Assembly (NCBI RefSeq): GCF_036173065.1
Contig: NZ_CP108041.1
Location: 3,475,001-3,539,000, forward strand
Origin: Rhodococcus sp. NBC_00297
Lineage (GTDB): Bacteria; Actinomycetota; Actinomycetes; Mycobacteriales; Mycobacteriaceae
Direction: 5' to 3'
Length of the DNA stretch: 64,000 nucleotides
Shown here piece after piece: positions 17,098-25,569 of this stretch; the first letter of the stretch is position 1, and each line of letters opens with the position of its first letter. A program made the translations under genes and the position numbers. Below the pieces are notes generated by a model that searched no databases, was not told the origin of the DNA, and worked only from the letters and a program-made list of their open reading frames with translations.

Positions 17098-17176
17098 TGA
17101 CATCCCTTCGTCAGAATTACCTGCATCAGGTTCTCGGGTGTGGTCTCAGCCTCGCGACGCGAAGCACCCCGTGTCA
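17098..17176 (-). ncRNA. TPP riboswitch (THI element)
   Basis: On the minus strand the leader of tenA contains the THI-box landmarks in order: GGGGTGC, a short variable hairpin (TTCGCGTCGCGAG), GGCTGAGA, ACCCGAGAACCTGATGCAGG, TAATTCTGACGAAGGGA. The outer stem P1 is formed by TGACA (17172-17176) and TGTCA (17098-17102). The terminal GAAGGGA is also the only Shine-Dalgarno-like sequence before the tenA ATG at 17092, so ligand binding should block ribosome loading directly. I see no separate terminator between the aptamer and the gene. Confidence 0.93.
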
Positions 17177-17210
17177 GAACTCGCCGACCATAGCACCGGC
17201 GGTCGTGCGG

Positions 17211-18608
17211 CTACTTCATGTCCTCCAGTTCCATGCCCTTCGTCTCGGGGATCTTGGACTTCACGAAGAAGAACGACAGGGCGGCGAAGAGTGCGAAGCC
17301 GCCGTAGACGATGGAGAGTCCGACCATCTCGGTGAGCGACGGGAACAGCAGCGAGATGACGAAGTTGGCCACCCAGTTCGCGGCCGTACCGATGCCGAGA
17401 GCCATGGCGCGCATACGGTTCGGGAACATCTCGCCGAGCAGGACCCACATGATCGGTCCCCACGTCGACGCGAAGAAGATCACGAACAGGTTCGCTCCGA
17501 TCAGCGCCACGACGCCCCAGGGATCGGGCAGGGAGACCTCGTCGCCGGTGCCGATCTGCTGGGAGAACGCGATCGCCGCCATGAGGAGACCGACGAACAT
17601 ACCGATGGAGCCGGCCATGAGCAGGTTGCGCCGACCCACCCGGTCGACGAAGAGAATGGCCACGAACGTCATGGCCACGTTGATCACGGAGGTGATGACC
17701 GACGTGGTGAAGGACTGACTCTCGGTGAAGCCCACCGACTTCCACAGTGTGGTGGAGTAGTAGAAGATCGCGTTGATACCGACGAACTGCTGCAGGACGG
17801 CCATGATGATGCCGACCCACACCAGCGGCTGCAGACCAAAGCGCGGACCGCGGATGTCGGCGAACGACGAGCGCTGCTCCTTGCGCAGAGTCAGGCGGAT
17901 CTCGTGGATGCGCTCGTTGGGGTGCTTCTCGCCGGTGATGTTCGCGAGAATCTGCGCGGCCTCCTCGTCGAGGTGCTTGCCCACGAGGTAACGCGGCGAC
18001 TCGGGGATGAGCAACGCGAGGACGCCGTAGACGACGGCCGGGATCACGCCGACGATGAACATCCATCGCCAGGCCTCGAGGCCGAGCCACAGGTCGTTGG
18101 ACGCACCGTCCGCACGATCCGCCAGCACGGCGTCCGAGAGCAGTGCGGCGAAGATGCCGATGGTGATGGCCAGCTGCTGCAGCGACGCGAGGCTGCCGCG
18201 CATCCGGGCCGGCGAGATCTCCGCGATGTACGCGGGGGCGATCACCGACGCGATGCCGATGCCGAGACCGCCGAGCACACGCCACAGCATCAGGTCGGGA
18301 ACGCTGAAGGCCAGACCCGAGCCGACCGACGAGATGATGAAGAGTGCGGACCCGAGCAGCATCACCTTCTTGCGTCCCCACCGGTCGGCCAGTCCGCCGG
18401 CGAACCAGGCGCCCGCCGCGCACCCGAGCAGGGCGATCGCGACGGTGAAGCCGGTGAGGAACTCGCCGAGGGCGAATCTGCCCTGGATGGAGTCGACGGC
18501 GCCGTTGATGACGGAACTGTCGAAACCGAAGAGGAAGCCGCCGACGGCGGCCGCAATGGTCACGCCGATGACTTTGGCCGTGTGATTGGCCGATGCCTGT
18601 GTGGTCAT
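17211..18608 (-). CDS. Sugar porter family MFS transporter
   Basis: A 465-residue proton-coupled sugar permease with twelve predicted membrane helices. Signature motifs: GFDSSVINGA in helix 1, GGLADRWGRKK in loop 2-3, RVLGGLGIGIASVIAPAYIAEISPARMRG, the PESPRYLVGK motif at the centre, QQFVGINAIFYYS in helix 7 and VDRVGRRNLL in loop 8-9. This set is diagnostic of the sugar porter (GalP/XylE/GLUT) family; the sugar is not determined. I choose ATG 18608, preceded by AGGTGG. It is separated from the tenA operon by the riboswitch region and runs in the same direction, so its transcript may read toward the riboswitch. Confidence 0.9.
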   Translation of the reverse strand: MTTQASANHTAKVIGVTIAAAVGGFLFGFDSSVINGAVDSIQGRFALGEFLTGFTVAIALLGCAAGAWFAGGLADRWGRKKVMLLGSALFIISSVGSGLAFSVPDLMLWRVLGGLGIGIASVIAPAYIAEISPARMRGSLASLQQLAITIGIFAALLSDAVLADRADGASNDLWLGLEAWRWMFIVGVIPAVVYGVLALLIPESPRYLVGKHLDEEAAQILANITGEKHPNERIHEIRLTLRKEQRSSFADIRGPRFGLQPLVWVGIIMAVLQQFVGINAIFYYSTTLWKSVGFTESQSFTTSVITSVINVAMTFVAILFVDRVGRRNLLMAGSIGMFVGLLMAAIAFSQQIGTGDEVSLPDPWGVVALIGANLFVIFFASTWGPIMWVLLGEMFPNRMRAMALGIGTAANWVANFVISLLFPSLTEMVGLSIVYGGFALFAALSFFFVKSKIPETKGMELEDMK

Positions 18609-18756
18609 CCTTGTCCACCTACATGTCGGCCACCGGCCGCGCCGGTCGATGGCGGAGGAGTTTCGCTTGGTTCGGACCCTACGCCCGGCGCGACCGCTGT
18701 GGAGCGGCGACCTGACGGCAGTTTGAGCAGCGCCGGAACGGTGAATCCCGCCGGTC

Positions 18757-19146
18757 ATGAAGAAGACTCTGCGACGCACCGGCGACGCCTCCGCCGACGT
18801 CGCGTGGGAGCGGTACATGGACCTGTCGCTCTGGTCGACGTGGGCACCGCAGATCATGGGGGTCGACGCGTCCACCGACCGTCTCGCCGCCGGCACGACC
18901 GGCACGGTGCGCGGACCCCTCGGCGTGCGGGTGTCCTTCGAGGTCCACTCCGTGGACGAGGCCGCACGGGTGTGGTCGTGGCGCGCGTGGATCGGCGCTC
19001 CGAGTGCCGGGCTCACCCTGGAACACGGTGTCGACAGCGCGGGGTCGGGCTCGTCGACGTGGTTGGTCGTGGACGGTCTGGCACCGCTCGTCCTCGGCTA
19101 CTCTCCAGCGGCCCTGTTCGCGCTCGGTCGACTGGTGACAGCGTGA
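18757..19146 (+). CDS. SRPBCC family (START-like) protein
   Basis: A 129-residue single-domain protein. The beginning RTGDASADVAWERYMDLSLWSTWAPQI and the strand VRVSFEVHSVDEAARVWSWRAWIG match polyketide cyclase/dehydrase-like SRPBCC proteins, which bind small hydrophobic ligands in a deep cavity. It lacks a signal peptide. It is divergent from the sugar porter (148 bp apart) and 46 bp upstream of the carboxylesterase, with which it may share a transcript. Ligand unknown. Confidence 0.75.
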   Translation: MKKTLRRTGDASADVAWERYMDLSLWSTWAPQIMGVDASTDRLAAGTTGTVRGPLGVRVSFEVHSVDEAARVWSWRAWIGAPSAGLTLEHGVDSAGSGSSTWLVVDGLAPLVLGYSPAALFALGRLVTA

Positions 19147-19192
19147 CGACCATCGGGGTCCGATCCCCGCACTCCCTGTAACGTCGGTCCTC

Positions 19193-20737
19193 GTGGGGGC
19201 AACCGAGAGCAGCCATGTCGTCTCGTCGCGCGACGGTGAGATCCGCGGCTACGGGCACGGCGACGTTGTCAGTTGGAAGGGCATCCCGTTCGCGGCGCCA
19301 CCCGTGGCGGAGCACCGATTCCGCGCACCACGCCCACCGGAGCCGTGGGACGGGGTCCGCGACGGCAGGACCTTCGGAGCGATGGCACCGCAAGGCCGTG
19401 ACGGCCCGATTCCCATGGACTCGTCCATCCCGATGGACGAGGACTGCCTGACTCTCAACGTCTGGGCCCCGACACCGGACGGCATCTCCCGTCCGGTGAT
19501 GGTGTGGATCCACGGCGGTGCCTACGTCCTGGGATCATCTGCGCAACGGATCTACAACGGGCGCAACCTGTCCCGCCTCGGTGAGGTGGTGGTCGTGACC
19601 GTCAACTACCGGGTGGGCGCGCTGGGGTGGTTGGACCTGTCGTCGTTCGACACCGATGGCAGCGTCTTCGAGACCAATCTCGGGCTCCGCGACCAGATCG
19701 CGGCGCTCACGTGGGTGCGCGACTGCATCGCCGCGTTCGGCGGCGACCCGACCAACGTCACCGTCTTCGGTGAGTCGTCCGGTGGCGCGTCGGTGACCAC
19801 TCTCATGACGTCACCGCACGCGGAAGGTCTGTTCCACAAGGCGATCGCCCAGAGTTCCCCGGCCACGTCGGTGTACGGCCCGGAACGCGCGCGCACCGTC
19901 GCGCAGCGGTTCCTCGAACTCGTCGATCTGCCCGCAGAGCGTGCGGAGGAGCTGCGGGCGATGCCGGTGGAGAGGCTCGTCGAGGCGGCCGAGAAGCTGG
20001 TCTACGAGGTTCCCGAGAAGGTGCCCGGCACATTGGGATTCGCACCCGTCGTCGACGGTGACGTGGTGCCCCGGTATCCGGTGGCCGCGTTCCAGAAGGG
20101 CTTCTCGCACGACGTCCCGCTCATCATCGGGTCTAATCACGACGAGGCATCGGTGTTCCGCCTGATGAAGTCGCCGTTGATGCCCGTCACCTCGGACACG
20201 GTGAGCACGATGTTCGAGGCGATCGCCGTCGACCATCCCGACCTCTCACCGGCTCGTATCGCCGACATCCTCTCCGCGTACCCGGATCTGCCGAAGAGTG
20301 CGGGCGCGCTGGCCCTCTCGCGCGACGCAGGGTTCCGGATGCCGAGCCTGTGGATCGCGGAGGCCCACTGCCGACGAGCGCCGACGTTCGTCTACCGTTT
20401 CGATCACGCGACACCCGTGCTGCGCGCGGCACGTATCGGCGCCGGTCACGCCACCGAGTTGCCGTACGTCTTCGGCAATTTCGGGACCTTCGACCGGGAC
20501 CCGACCTTCTGGCTGGGTGGGCGCAAGGCAGCGCAGCAGGTCTCCCGGCGAATGCAACGACGCTGGGTGGCGTTCGCGTGGCACGGGGTTCCTGCTGCGC
20601 TGGACGGGTCGAAGCACTGGGCGCCCTACGACGAGCGCCGTCGCACTCTCGTCATCGACGGGCGTGATGCTCTGGTCGAGGATCCGGACCGTGAGCTGCG
20701 CGAGATCTGGGGCGAGAAGGTGCTCGGCTTCAGCTGA
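19193..20737 (+). CDS. Type B carboxylesterase / lipase
   Basis: A 514-residue alpha/beta hydrolase of the carboxylesterase type B family (cholinesterase-like). Seen: WKGIPFAAPPV near the start, EDCLTLNVWAP, the oxyanion-hole motif WIHGGAYVLGSS, the nucleophile elbow VTVFGESSGGASV, the acid residue region IIGSNHDEASVF and the histidine region GAGHATELPYVFGNF. It hydrolyses carboxylic esters; there is no signal peptide, so it acts in the cytoplasm. The GTG start at 19193 has no obvious Shine-Dalgarno sequence, and an in-frame upstream alternative is lacking. Confidence 0.9.
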   Translation: MGATESSHVVSSRDGEIRGYGHGDVVSWKGIPFAAPPVAEHRFRAPRPPEPWDGVRDGRTFGAMAPQGRDGPIPMDSSIPMDEDCLTLNVWAPTPDGISRPVMVWIHGGAYVLGSSAQRIYNGRNLSRLGEVVVVTVNYRVGALGWLDLSSFDTDGSVFETNLGLRDQIAALTWVRDCIAAFGGDPTNVTVFGESSGGASVTTLMTSPHAEGLFHKAIAQSSPATSVYGPERARTVAQRFLELVDLPAERAEELRAMPVERLVEAAEKLVYEVPEKVPGTLGFAPVVDGDVVPRYPVAAFQKGFSHDVPLIIGSNHDEASVFRLMKSPLMPVTSDTVSTMFEAIAVDHPDLSPARIADILSAYPDLPKSAGALALSRDAGFRMPSLWIAEAHCRRAPTFVYRFDHATPVLRAARIGAGHATELPYVFGNFGTFDRDPTFWLGGRKAAQQVSRRMQRRWVAFAWHGVPAALDGSKHWAPYDERRRTLVIDGRDALVEDPDRELREIWGEKVLGFS

Positions 20738-20743
20738 GGTCCG

Positions 20744-21043
20744 TCAGGCCTTGCTGTAGGTGAGGCAGTTCGCGGTGTCCGACGACTCGCCGGCGCCGAT
20801 GCGGACCGCTGCCGCGCTGCACTCGAGGTTGTCGTTGAACGAGCAGTCGACGCGCTGACACGCGCCGACCTGGGTGGAGACGGTGTCGAGGCCGCCCTTG
20901 GTGCTCAAGGGGATGAACGTGCCGCAATCGGCCGTTCCGTTCGAGCCTCCGACATTGATGGCGAAGGCGTGGCATCCGTCGTGGTTGTACGAACAGGCGC
21001 TGACACTGCACTCACTGACGCGGGGCATTTCGAGGGAAGTCAT
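20744..21043 (-). CDS. Double DUF1540 cysteine-rich protein
   Basis: A 99-residue protein made of two DUF1540-like repeats. Repeat 1 has Cys12, Cys17, Cys24, Cys40 within ECSVSACSYNHDGCHAFAI; repeat 2 has Cys62, Cys67, Cys75, Cys93 within ACQRVDCSFNDNLECSAAAV. The spacing C-x4-C-x6/7-C-x15/17-C is the same in both, which suggests two four-cysteine metal sites (zinc or iron); binding is inferred. There is no signal peptide. Its promoter carries a DtxR/IdeR-like palindrome. The gene ends six bases from the converging carboxylesterase. Confidence 0.85.
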   Translation of the reverse strand: MTSLEMPRVSECSVSACSYNHDGCHAFAINVGGSNGTADCGTFIPLSTKGGLDTVSTQVGACQRVDCSFNDNLECSAAAVRIGAGESSDTANCLTYSKA

Positions 21044-21053
21044 GACGCTGACG

Positions 21054-21097
21054 GTAATACTCGAAATGCGTCTTCACCAGCAAGGTCAGGCTGACCT
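21054..21097 (-). promoter_or_regulatory. Promoter of the DUF1540 gene with IdeR/DtxR-like palindromic operator
   Basis: Read on the minus strand, a -35-like TTGCTG (21083-21078) and a -10-like TATTAC (21059-21054) are separated by 18 bases, which places transcription start within a few bases of the ATG at 21043. A perfect 7-1-7 palindrome AGGTCAGCCTGACCT (21097-21083) abuts the -35. Its core matches the AGGTnAGnCTnACCT pattern of IdeR/DtxR boxes, although the flanks deviate. The region is AT-rich for this genome. Regulation by iron is inferred. Confidence 0.55.
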
Positions 21098-21210
21098 AGA
21101 TATGGTCACCCTTTCTACAACAATGATGTTTCCTATTCTTTCGGGTCACGGATCGATGACGAATTCGTCGACGACGTAACGATCGGTCTGTTCGCCCGGA
21201 TGGACCGATC

Positions 21211-22185
21211 ATGAGACGAACACTTCTCGCGACCCTGGCAGTCACCGTGCTGTTCGCGAGCGGGTGCTCCGACTCCGGCCAGGGCTCCGCGGCGCCACCT
21301 CCTCCGACCACCACCACGACCTCGACAGCGGTGGGTCCGGCACCGGGTACGGAACCCGCGTCGTCGGCCGCGCCGGAACCGTCGACCGCGTGTGTGGAGG
21401 ACTCCGTCGTGGCGGCGGGCATCGAATCGCTGCCACAGTTCTTCGGCAGTGGTTGGCGGCTCGTCCGCCAGGGCGATCCCTGCGCGACGCTGTCGTGGGC
21501 GCTCGCGGCGCTCGACGGGGGCACGGGGTCGAGTCCGTGGACCGTCTTGTTCTTCCACGACGACACCTATCTCGGTACCGCCACCGCGTTGCCGTACTCG
21601 TTCACCGACGTCGCCTCGCAGACCGACGACACGGTCACGGTGTCGTACGGGTGGCTCCGGGAGGGTGAGTCCACCTCGCAGCAGTCCGGCGGACCCGGGT
21701 TAGTCCGCTACACCTGGAACGGATCGTCCGTGGTGATGCTGGACGACCTGCCGCAGGAGGTGGTGGACGGCAACAGGCAGACTCCTGCCGATCCGTGCCT
21801 GGACGACTCGGTGGTCGCCTCCGCGATCGACTCTCTGCCCACCTTCTCCGACAGCGCCTGGAGCCTGTACAGCCAGGGCGATCCGTGCGCCACGCTGGCC
21901 TGGGCGATGGCCGTTCCCGACGGTGCCACCGGTTCGAGTCCCACGACGGTCCTGCTCTTCCATGACGGCGCATACCTCGGAACGGCGACCGCCCGTCCGT
22001 ACGCGTTCACGGATCTCGACCCGTATGCGCAGACCGACGACACCGTGACGATCTCGTACCGGTGGCTCGTCGGCGACGAGGCCACCGCGGAAGCCTCCGG
22101 CGGTCCGGCACTCGTTCGCTACCGGTGGAACGGATCCTCGGTGGACATGCTCGATCCGCTGCCTCCCGAAGTGGCGAACGGCTGA
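21211..22185 (+). CDS. LppP/LprE-type lipoprotein with an internal duplication
   Basis: A 324-residue exported lipoprotein. The signal peptide ends in a lipobox (FASGC, Cys19) and is followed by a Pro/Thr-rich linker to about residue 55. Two homologous halves follow, each opening with C-(V/L)-(E/D)-DSVV and continuing through GDPCATLxWA, GSSPxTVLxFHDxxYLGTAT, PYxFTD, QTDDTVTxSYxWL and GPxLVRYxWNGSSVxMLDxLP. Single copies of this module are known as the LppP/LprE family of mycobacteria and relatives, function unknown. The high similarity of the halves points to recent duplication. Confidence 0.85.
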   Translation: MRRTLLATLAVTVLFASGCSDSGQGSAAPPPPTTTTTSTAVGPAPGTEPASSAAPEPSTACVEDSVVAAGIESLPQFFGSGWRLVRQGDPCATLSWALAALDGGTGSSPWTVLFFHDDTYLGTATALPYSFTDVASQTDDTVTVSYGWLREGESTSQQSGGPGLVRYTWNGSSVVMLDDLPQEVVDGNRQTPADPCLDDSVVASAIDSLPTFSDSAWSLYSQGDPCATLAWAMAVPDGATGSSPTTVLLFHDGAYLGTATARPYAFTDLDPYAQTDDTVTISYRWLVGDEATAEASGGPALVRYRWNGSSVDMLDPLPPEVANG

Positions 22186-22258
22186 TTTCCACCGGTGGAC
22201 GACCCGGCCGATCGGGTGCAGGATCACCGGTACGGGGCCGACGCGGAGGTGTCATGTC

Positions 22259-23095
22259 ATGACTGTCGTTCGAGCAGCACTGGTTCAGACCACCTGGACC
22301 GGCGACAAGGAATCGATGATCCAGGCCCACGAGGAGTACGCCCGCCAGGCAGCCGAGCAGGGCGCGCAGGTGATCTGTTTTCAGGAACTGTTCTACGGCC
22401 CCTATTTCTGCCAGGTGCAGGACGCGTCCTTCTACGACTACGCCGAATCGGTTCCCGGACCCACCGTCGAGCGTTTCCAGTCTCTCGCGAAGGAACTCGG
22501 CATGGTGATGGTGCTGCCGGTCTACGAGAAGGAACAGCCAGGCATTCTGTACAACACCGCCGCCGTGGTGGACGCGGACGGCACGTACTTGGGCAAGTAC
22601 CGCAAGCACCACATTCCGCACCTGAACGGCTTCTGGGAGAAGTTCTACTTCCGCCCCGGCAACCTGGGCTGGCCCGTGTTCGACACCGCCGTCGGCAAGG
22701 TGGGGGTCTACATCTGTTACGACCGCCATTTCCCGGAGGGCTGGCGCGCACTCGGACTGGCCGGTGCGGAGATCGTGTTCAATCCGTCCGCCACCTCGCG
22801 AGGCCTGTCGAACTACCTGTGGAAGCTCGAGCAACCGGCGTCGGCCGTGGCCAACGAGTACTACATCGTCGCGATCAACCGAGTGGGAGTCGAGGAGTTG
22901 GGCGACAACGACTTCTACGGTACGAGCTACTTCGTCGATCCCGAGGGGAAGTTCGTCGGCGACGTCGCCTCGGACAGCGCGGCCGAAGTGATCGTCCGCG
23001 ATCTGGACCTGTCGCTCATCGCGACCGTCCGCGATCGGTGGGCTTTCTACCGCGATCGCAGACCCGACGCCTACGGTCCCCTGGTGACACCGTGA
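22259..23095 (+). CDS. Beta-ureidopropionase (N-carbamoyl-beta-alanine amidohydrolase), nitrilase family
   Basis: A 278-residue nitrilase-superfamily amidohydrolase with the Glu-Lys-Cys triad visible: Glu43 in ICFQELFYGPYFC, Lys116 in KYRKHHIPH and Cys153 in YICYDRHFPEGWR. The CYDRHFPE and HHIPH forms are those of beta-ureidopropionases acting in the last hydrolytic step of reductive pyrimidine breakdown, giving beta-alanine, CO2 and ammonia. CGGAGGTG precedes the ATG. The stop overlaps the next gene (GTGA), coupling it to the dihydropyrimidinase. Confidence 0.9.
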   Translation: MTVVRAALVQTTWTGDKESMIQAHEEYARQAAEQGAQVICFQELFYGPYFCQVQDASFYDYAESVPGPTVERFQSLAKELGMVMVLPVYEKEQPGILYNTAAVVDADGTYLGKYRKHHIPHLNGFWEKFYFRPGNLGWPVFDTAVGKVGVYICYDRHFPEGWRALGLAGAEIVFNPSATSRGLSNYLWKLEQPASAVANEYYIVAINRVGVEELGDNDFYGTSYFVDPEGKFVGDVASDSAAEVIVRDLDLSLIATVRDRWAFYRDRRPDAYGPLVTP

Positions 23096-24510
23096 CGACC
23101 ACGTTCGTCCACGGGGGCATCGTCGTCTCGCCGACGGGGTCGCAGCCCCTGGACGTCCTGATCGACGGTGAGACGATCGTCGCAGTGCTGCAACCGGGTT
23201 CGACGCTGCTGGGCGCCGACCTCGCGTCGTCGAGCGACGTCGTCGTCGACGCGACCGGGAAGTACGTGATCCCCGGAGGGGTCGACGGCCACACCCACAT
23301 GGAGATGCCGTTCGGCGGCACCTTCGCCTCCGACTCGTTCGAGACGGGGACGCGCGCTGCCGCGTGGGGCGGAACCACCACCATCGTCGACTTCGCCATC
23401 CAGAACCCCGGGATGCGTGTGCAGGACACCCTCGCCACGTGGCACGACAAGGCCGCCGGTTCGTGCGCCGTCGACTACGGCTTCCATCAGATCATCGGAG
23501 ACGTCGACAGCGACTCGTTGAAGGCCATGAGCGAGTTGGTCTCCGAAGGTGTCACCAGCTTCAAGTTGTTCATGGCCTATCCCGGCGTCTTCTACTCGGA
23601 CGACGGGAAGATCCTGCGGGCGATGCAGACTGCCGCCGAGACCGGCGCGCTGCTGATGATGCACGCGGAGAACGGCATCGCCATCGACGTCCTGGTCGAG
23701 CAGTCGATCGCACGCGGTGACACGGCGCCGTACTTCCACGGCACGTCCCGGCCGTGGCAGCTCGAGGAAGAAGCAACGCATCGCGCGATCATGCTGGCCG
23801 ACGTGACGGGAGCGCCGCTGTACGTGGTCCACGTGTCGGCGAAACAGGCGCTCGAGCAGATCGCGACGGCACGAGGCAAGGGGCAGAACGTCTTCGCCGA
23901 GACGTGTCCGCAGTATCTGTACCTCTCGCTCGAGGAGCAACTCGGTGCGCCGGGCTTCGAGGGTGCGAAGTGGGTGTGCTCGACCCCGCTCCGGTCCCGT
24001 GCCGAGGGGCACCAGGACGAGCTGTGGCGGTACCTCCGCACGGGCGACGTCTCGACGGTCGGCACCGATCACTGTCCCTTCTGCATGAAGGATCAGAAGG
24101 AGATGGGTATCGGCGACTTCTCCAAGATCCCCAACGGAATCGGGTCGGTCGAACATCGGATGGACCTGATGTACCAGGGTGTGGTGTCGGGGAAGATCAC
24201 GCTCGAGAAGTGGGTCGAGGTGTGCTGCACGACGCCGGCACGCATGTTCGGGATGTACCCGCGCAAGGGCATCGTGTCGCCCGGTGCCGACGCGGACCTG
24301 GTGGTCTACGACCCGAACGGCCGCACCACCATCGGAGTCGAGACACACCACATGAGAATGGACTATTCCGCCTACGAGGGCATGACCGTGGACGGCCATG
24401 TCGACACGGTGATCTCCCGCGGGGCCGTCGTCGTCGACCGCGGCGAGTACCTGGGCCGCGCCGGGCACGGCCGTTTCGTGCGCCGCGACCTGTCCCAGAA
24501 TCTGGTGTGA
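23092..24510 (+). CDS. Dihydropyrimidinase / D-hydantoinase
   Basis: A 472-residue amidohydrolase of the cyclic-amidase group. Metal ligands are visible: H67 and H69 in GVDGHTHMEM, the carboxylated Lys158 in TSFKLFMAYPG, later histidines in YVVHVSAKQA and GTDHCPF. The size and FHQIIGDV region match dihydropyrimidinases and D-hydantoinases, which open 5,6-dihydrouracil, dihydrothymine or 5-substituted hydantoins to N-carbamoyl acids. Together with the carbamoyl amidohydrolase and the aminotransferase this favours pyrimidine breakdown. I choose GTG 23092, since the longer upstream frame only shadows the amidohydrolase gene. Confidence 0.92.
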   Translation: MTTTFVHGGIVVSPTGSQPLDVLIDGETIVAVLQPGSTLLGADLASSSDVVVDATGKYVIPGGVDGHTHMEMPFGGTFASDSFETGTRAAAWGGTTTIVDFAIQNPGMRVQDTLATWHDKAAGSCAVDYGFHQIIGDVDSDSLKAMSELVSEGVTSFKLFMAYPGVFYSDDGKILRAMQTAAETGALLMMHAENGIAIDVLVEQSIARGDTAPYFHGTSRPWQLEEEATHRAIMLADVTGAPLYVVHVSAKQALEQIATARGKGQNVFAETCPQYLYLSLEEQLGAPGFEGAKWVCSTPLRSRAEGHQDELWRYLRTGDVSTVGTDHCPFCMKDQKEMGIGDFSKIPNGIGSVEHRMDLMYQGVVSGKITLEKWVEVCCTTPARMFGMYPRKGIVSPGADADLVVYDPNGRTTIGVETHHMRMDYSAYEGMTVDGHVDTVISRGAVVVDRGEYLGRAGHGRFVRRDLSQNLV

Positions 24511-24513
24511 GGG

Positions 24514-25557
24514 ATGGACTTCGGAGTGGTGCTGCAGTGCACCCCACCCAGTTCGCGGGTGGTCGAACTCGCTCGCATCGCCGAGACGCACGGCTTCTCC
24601 CATGTGTGGACCTTCGATTCACACCTGCTGTGGCAGGAGCCCTACGTCATCCACAGTCAGATCCTCGCGAGCACCCGCACGGTGGTCGTCGGACCGATGG
24701 TGACCAACCCGTCGACGCGGGACGTCACGGTGACGGCATCGACGTTCGCCACACTCAACGAGATGTACGGCAACCGCACCGTGTGCGGGATCGGCCGCGG
24801 CGACTCCGCGGTGCGCACTCTGGGTGGGAAGCCCACCACGATCGCGCGGCTCGCCGACTCGGTGGAGATCATCCGCGAACTCGGCAACGGGCGGTCCGCC
24901 CGCATCGGCGAGACCACCGTGCGGCTGCCGTGGGCGTCGCGGTCCGAGCTCGAGGTGTGGATCGCCGGATACGGCCCGCGGGCACTGGAACTCACCGGGC
25001 AGGTCGCCGACGGGTTCATCCTGCAACTCGCTGATCCCGACATCGTCGAGTGGACCGTGGCCACCGTCCGCGACGCCGCCGAGAAGGCGGGGCGCGACCC
25101 CGATGCCGTGACCATCTGCGTCGCCGCCCCCGCCTATGTCACCGACGGTTCCGCGGCCGCCGCCGCGCATGCCCGTGATCAGTGCCGGTGGTTCGGCGGC
25201 ATGGTGGGAAACCACGTGGCGGACATCGTGTCCCGCTACGGAGCGACCTCCGGTGTCCCGGCCGCTCTCACGGACTACATCGCCGGCCGCCAGGGGTACG
25301 ACTACAACCAACACGGCAGAGCCGGCAACACGCACGCCGACTTCGTGCCCGACGAGATCGTCGACCGGTTCTGCATCCTGGGCTCGCCCGAGCAGCACGT
25401 GGAGCGACTCCGGCAGCTCGAGTCGCTCGGTGTGGACCAGTTCGCGGTCTACCTCCAACACGATGCGAAGACCGCGACGCTGGATGCCTACGGCGAGTCG
25501 GTTCTTCCTGCCATGATGACGTCAGAGGTGGCGACGGAATCCGGAATCGCCCGATAA
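24514..25557 (+). CDS. LLM class oxidoreductase of the CPS_4043-like (TIGR03842) family
   Basis: A 347-residue luciferase-like protein. Seen: MDFGVVLQCTPPSSRVVELARIAE at the start, HVWTFDSHLLWQEPYVIHSQIL, NPSTRDVTVTASTFATLNEMYG, CGIGRGDSAVRTLG, and a flavin-pocket stretch VWIAGYGPRALELTGQVADGFILQLADP. Family members use F420 (in actinobacteria) or FMN, and in several bacteria they occur beside hydantoinase or pyrimidine-degrading genes. It starts three bases after the dihydropyrimidinase stop. A reductive or oxidative step on a pyrimidine or hydantoin is an inference from context. Confidence 0.82.
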   Translation: MDFGVVLQCTPPSSRVVELARIAETHGFSHVWTFDSHLLWQEPYVIHSQILASTRTVVVGPMVTNPSTRDVTVTASTFATLNEMYGNRTVCGIGRGDSAVRTLGGKPTTIARLADSVEIIRELGNGRSARIGETTVRLPWASRSELEVWIAGYGPRALELTGQVADGFILQLADPDIVEWTVATVRDAAEKAGRDPDAVTICVAAPAYVTDGSAAAAAHARDQCRWFGGMVGNHVADIVSRYGATSGVPAALTDYIAGRQGYDYNQHGRAGNTHADFVPDEIVDRFCILGSPEQHVERLRQLESLGVDQFAVYLQHDAKTATLDAYGESVLPAMMTSEVATESGIAR

Positions 25558-25569
25558 CGGAGGTGGTAC

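Noticed and set aside
22189..22198. CCACCGGTGG palindrome before the pyrimidine cluster as an operator
   Set aside because: Only ten GC-rich bases right after a stop codon; such palindromes arise easily by chance in this genome.
22195..23091. Upstream extension of the dihydropyrimidinase frame
   Set aside because: It overlaps the whole beta-ureidopropionase gene in another frame. GTG 23092 with a GTGA junction gives a normal 472-residue enzyme.
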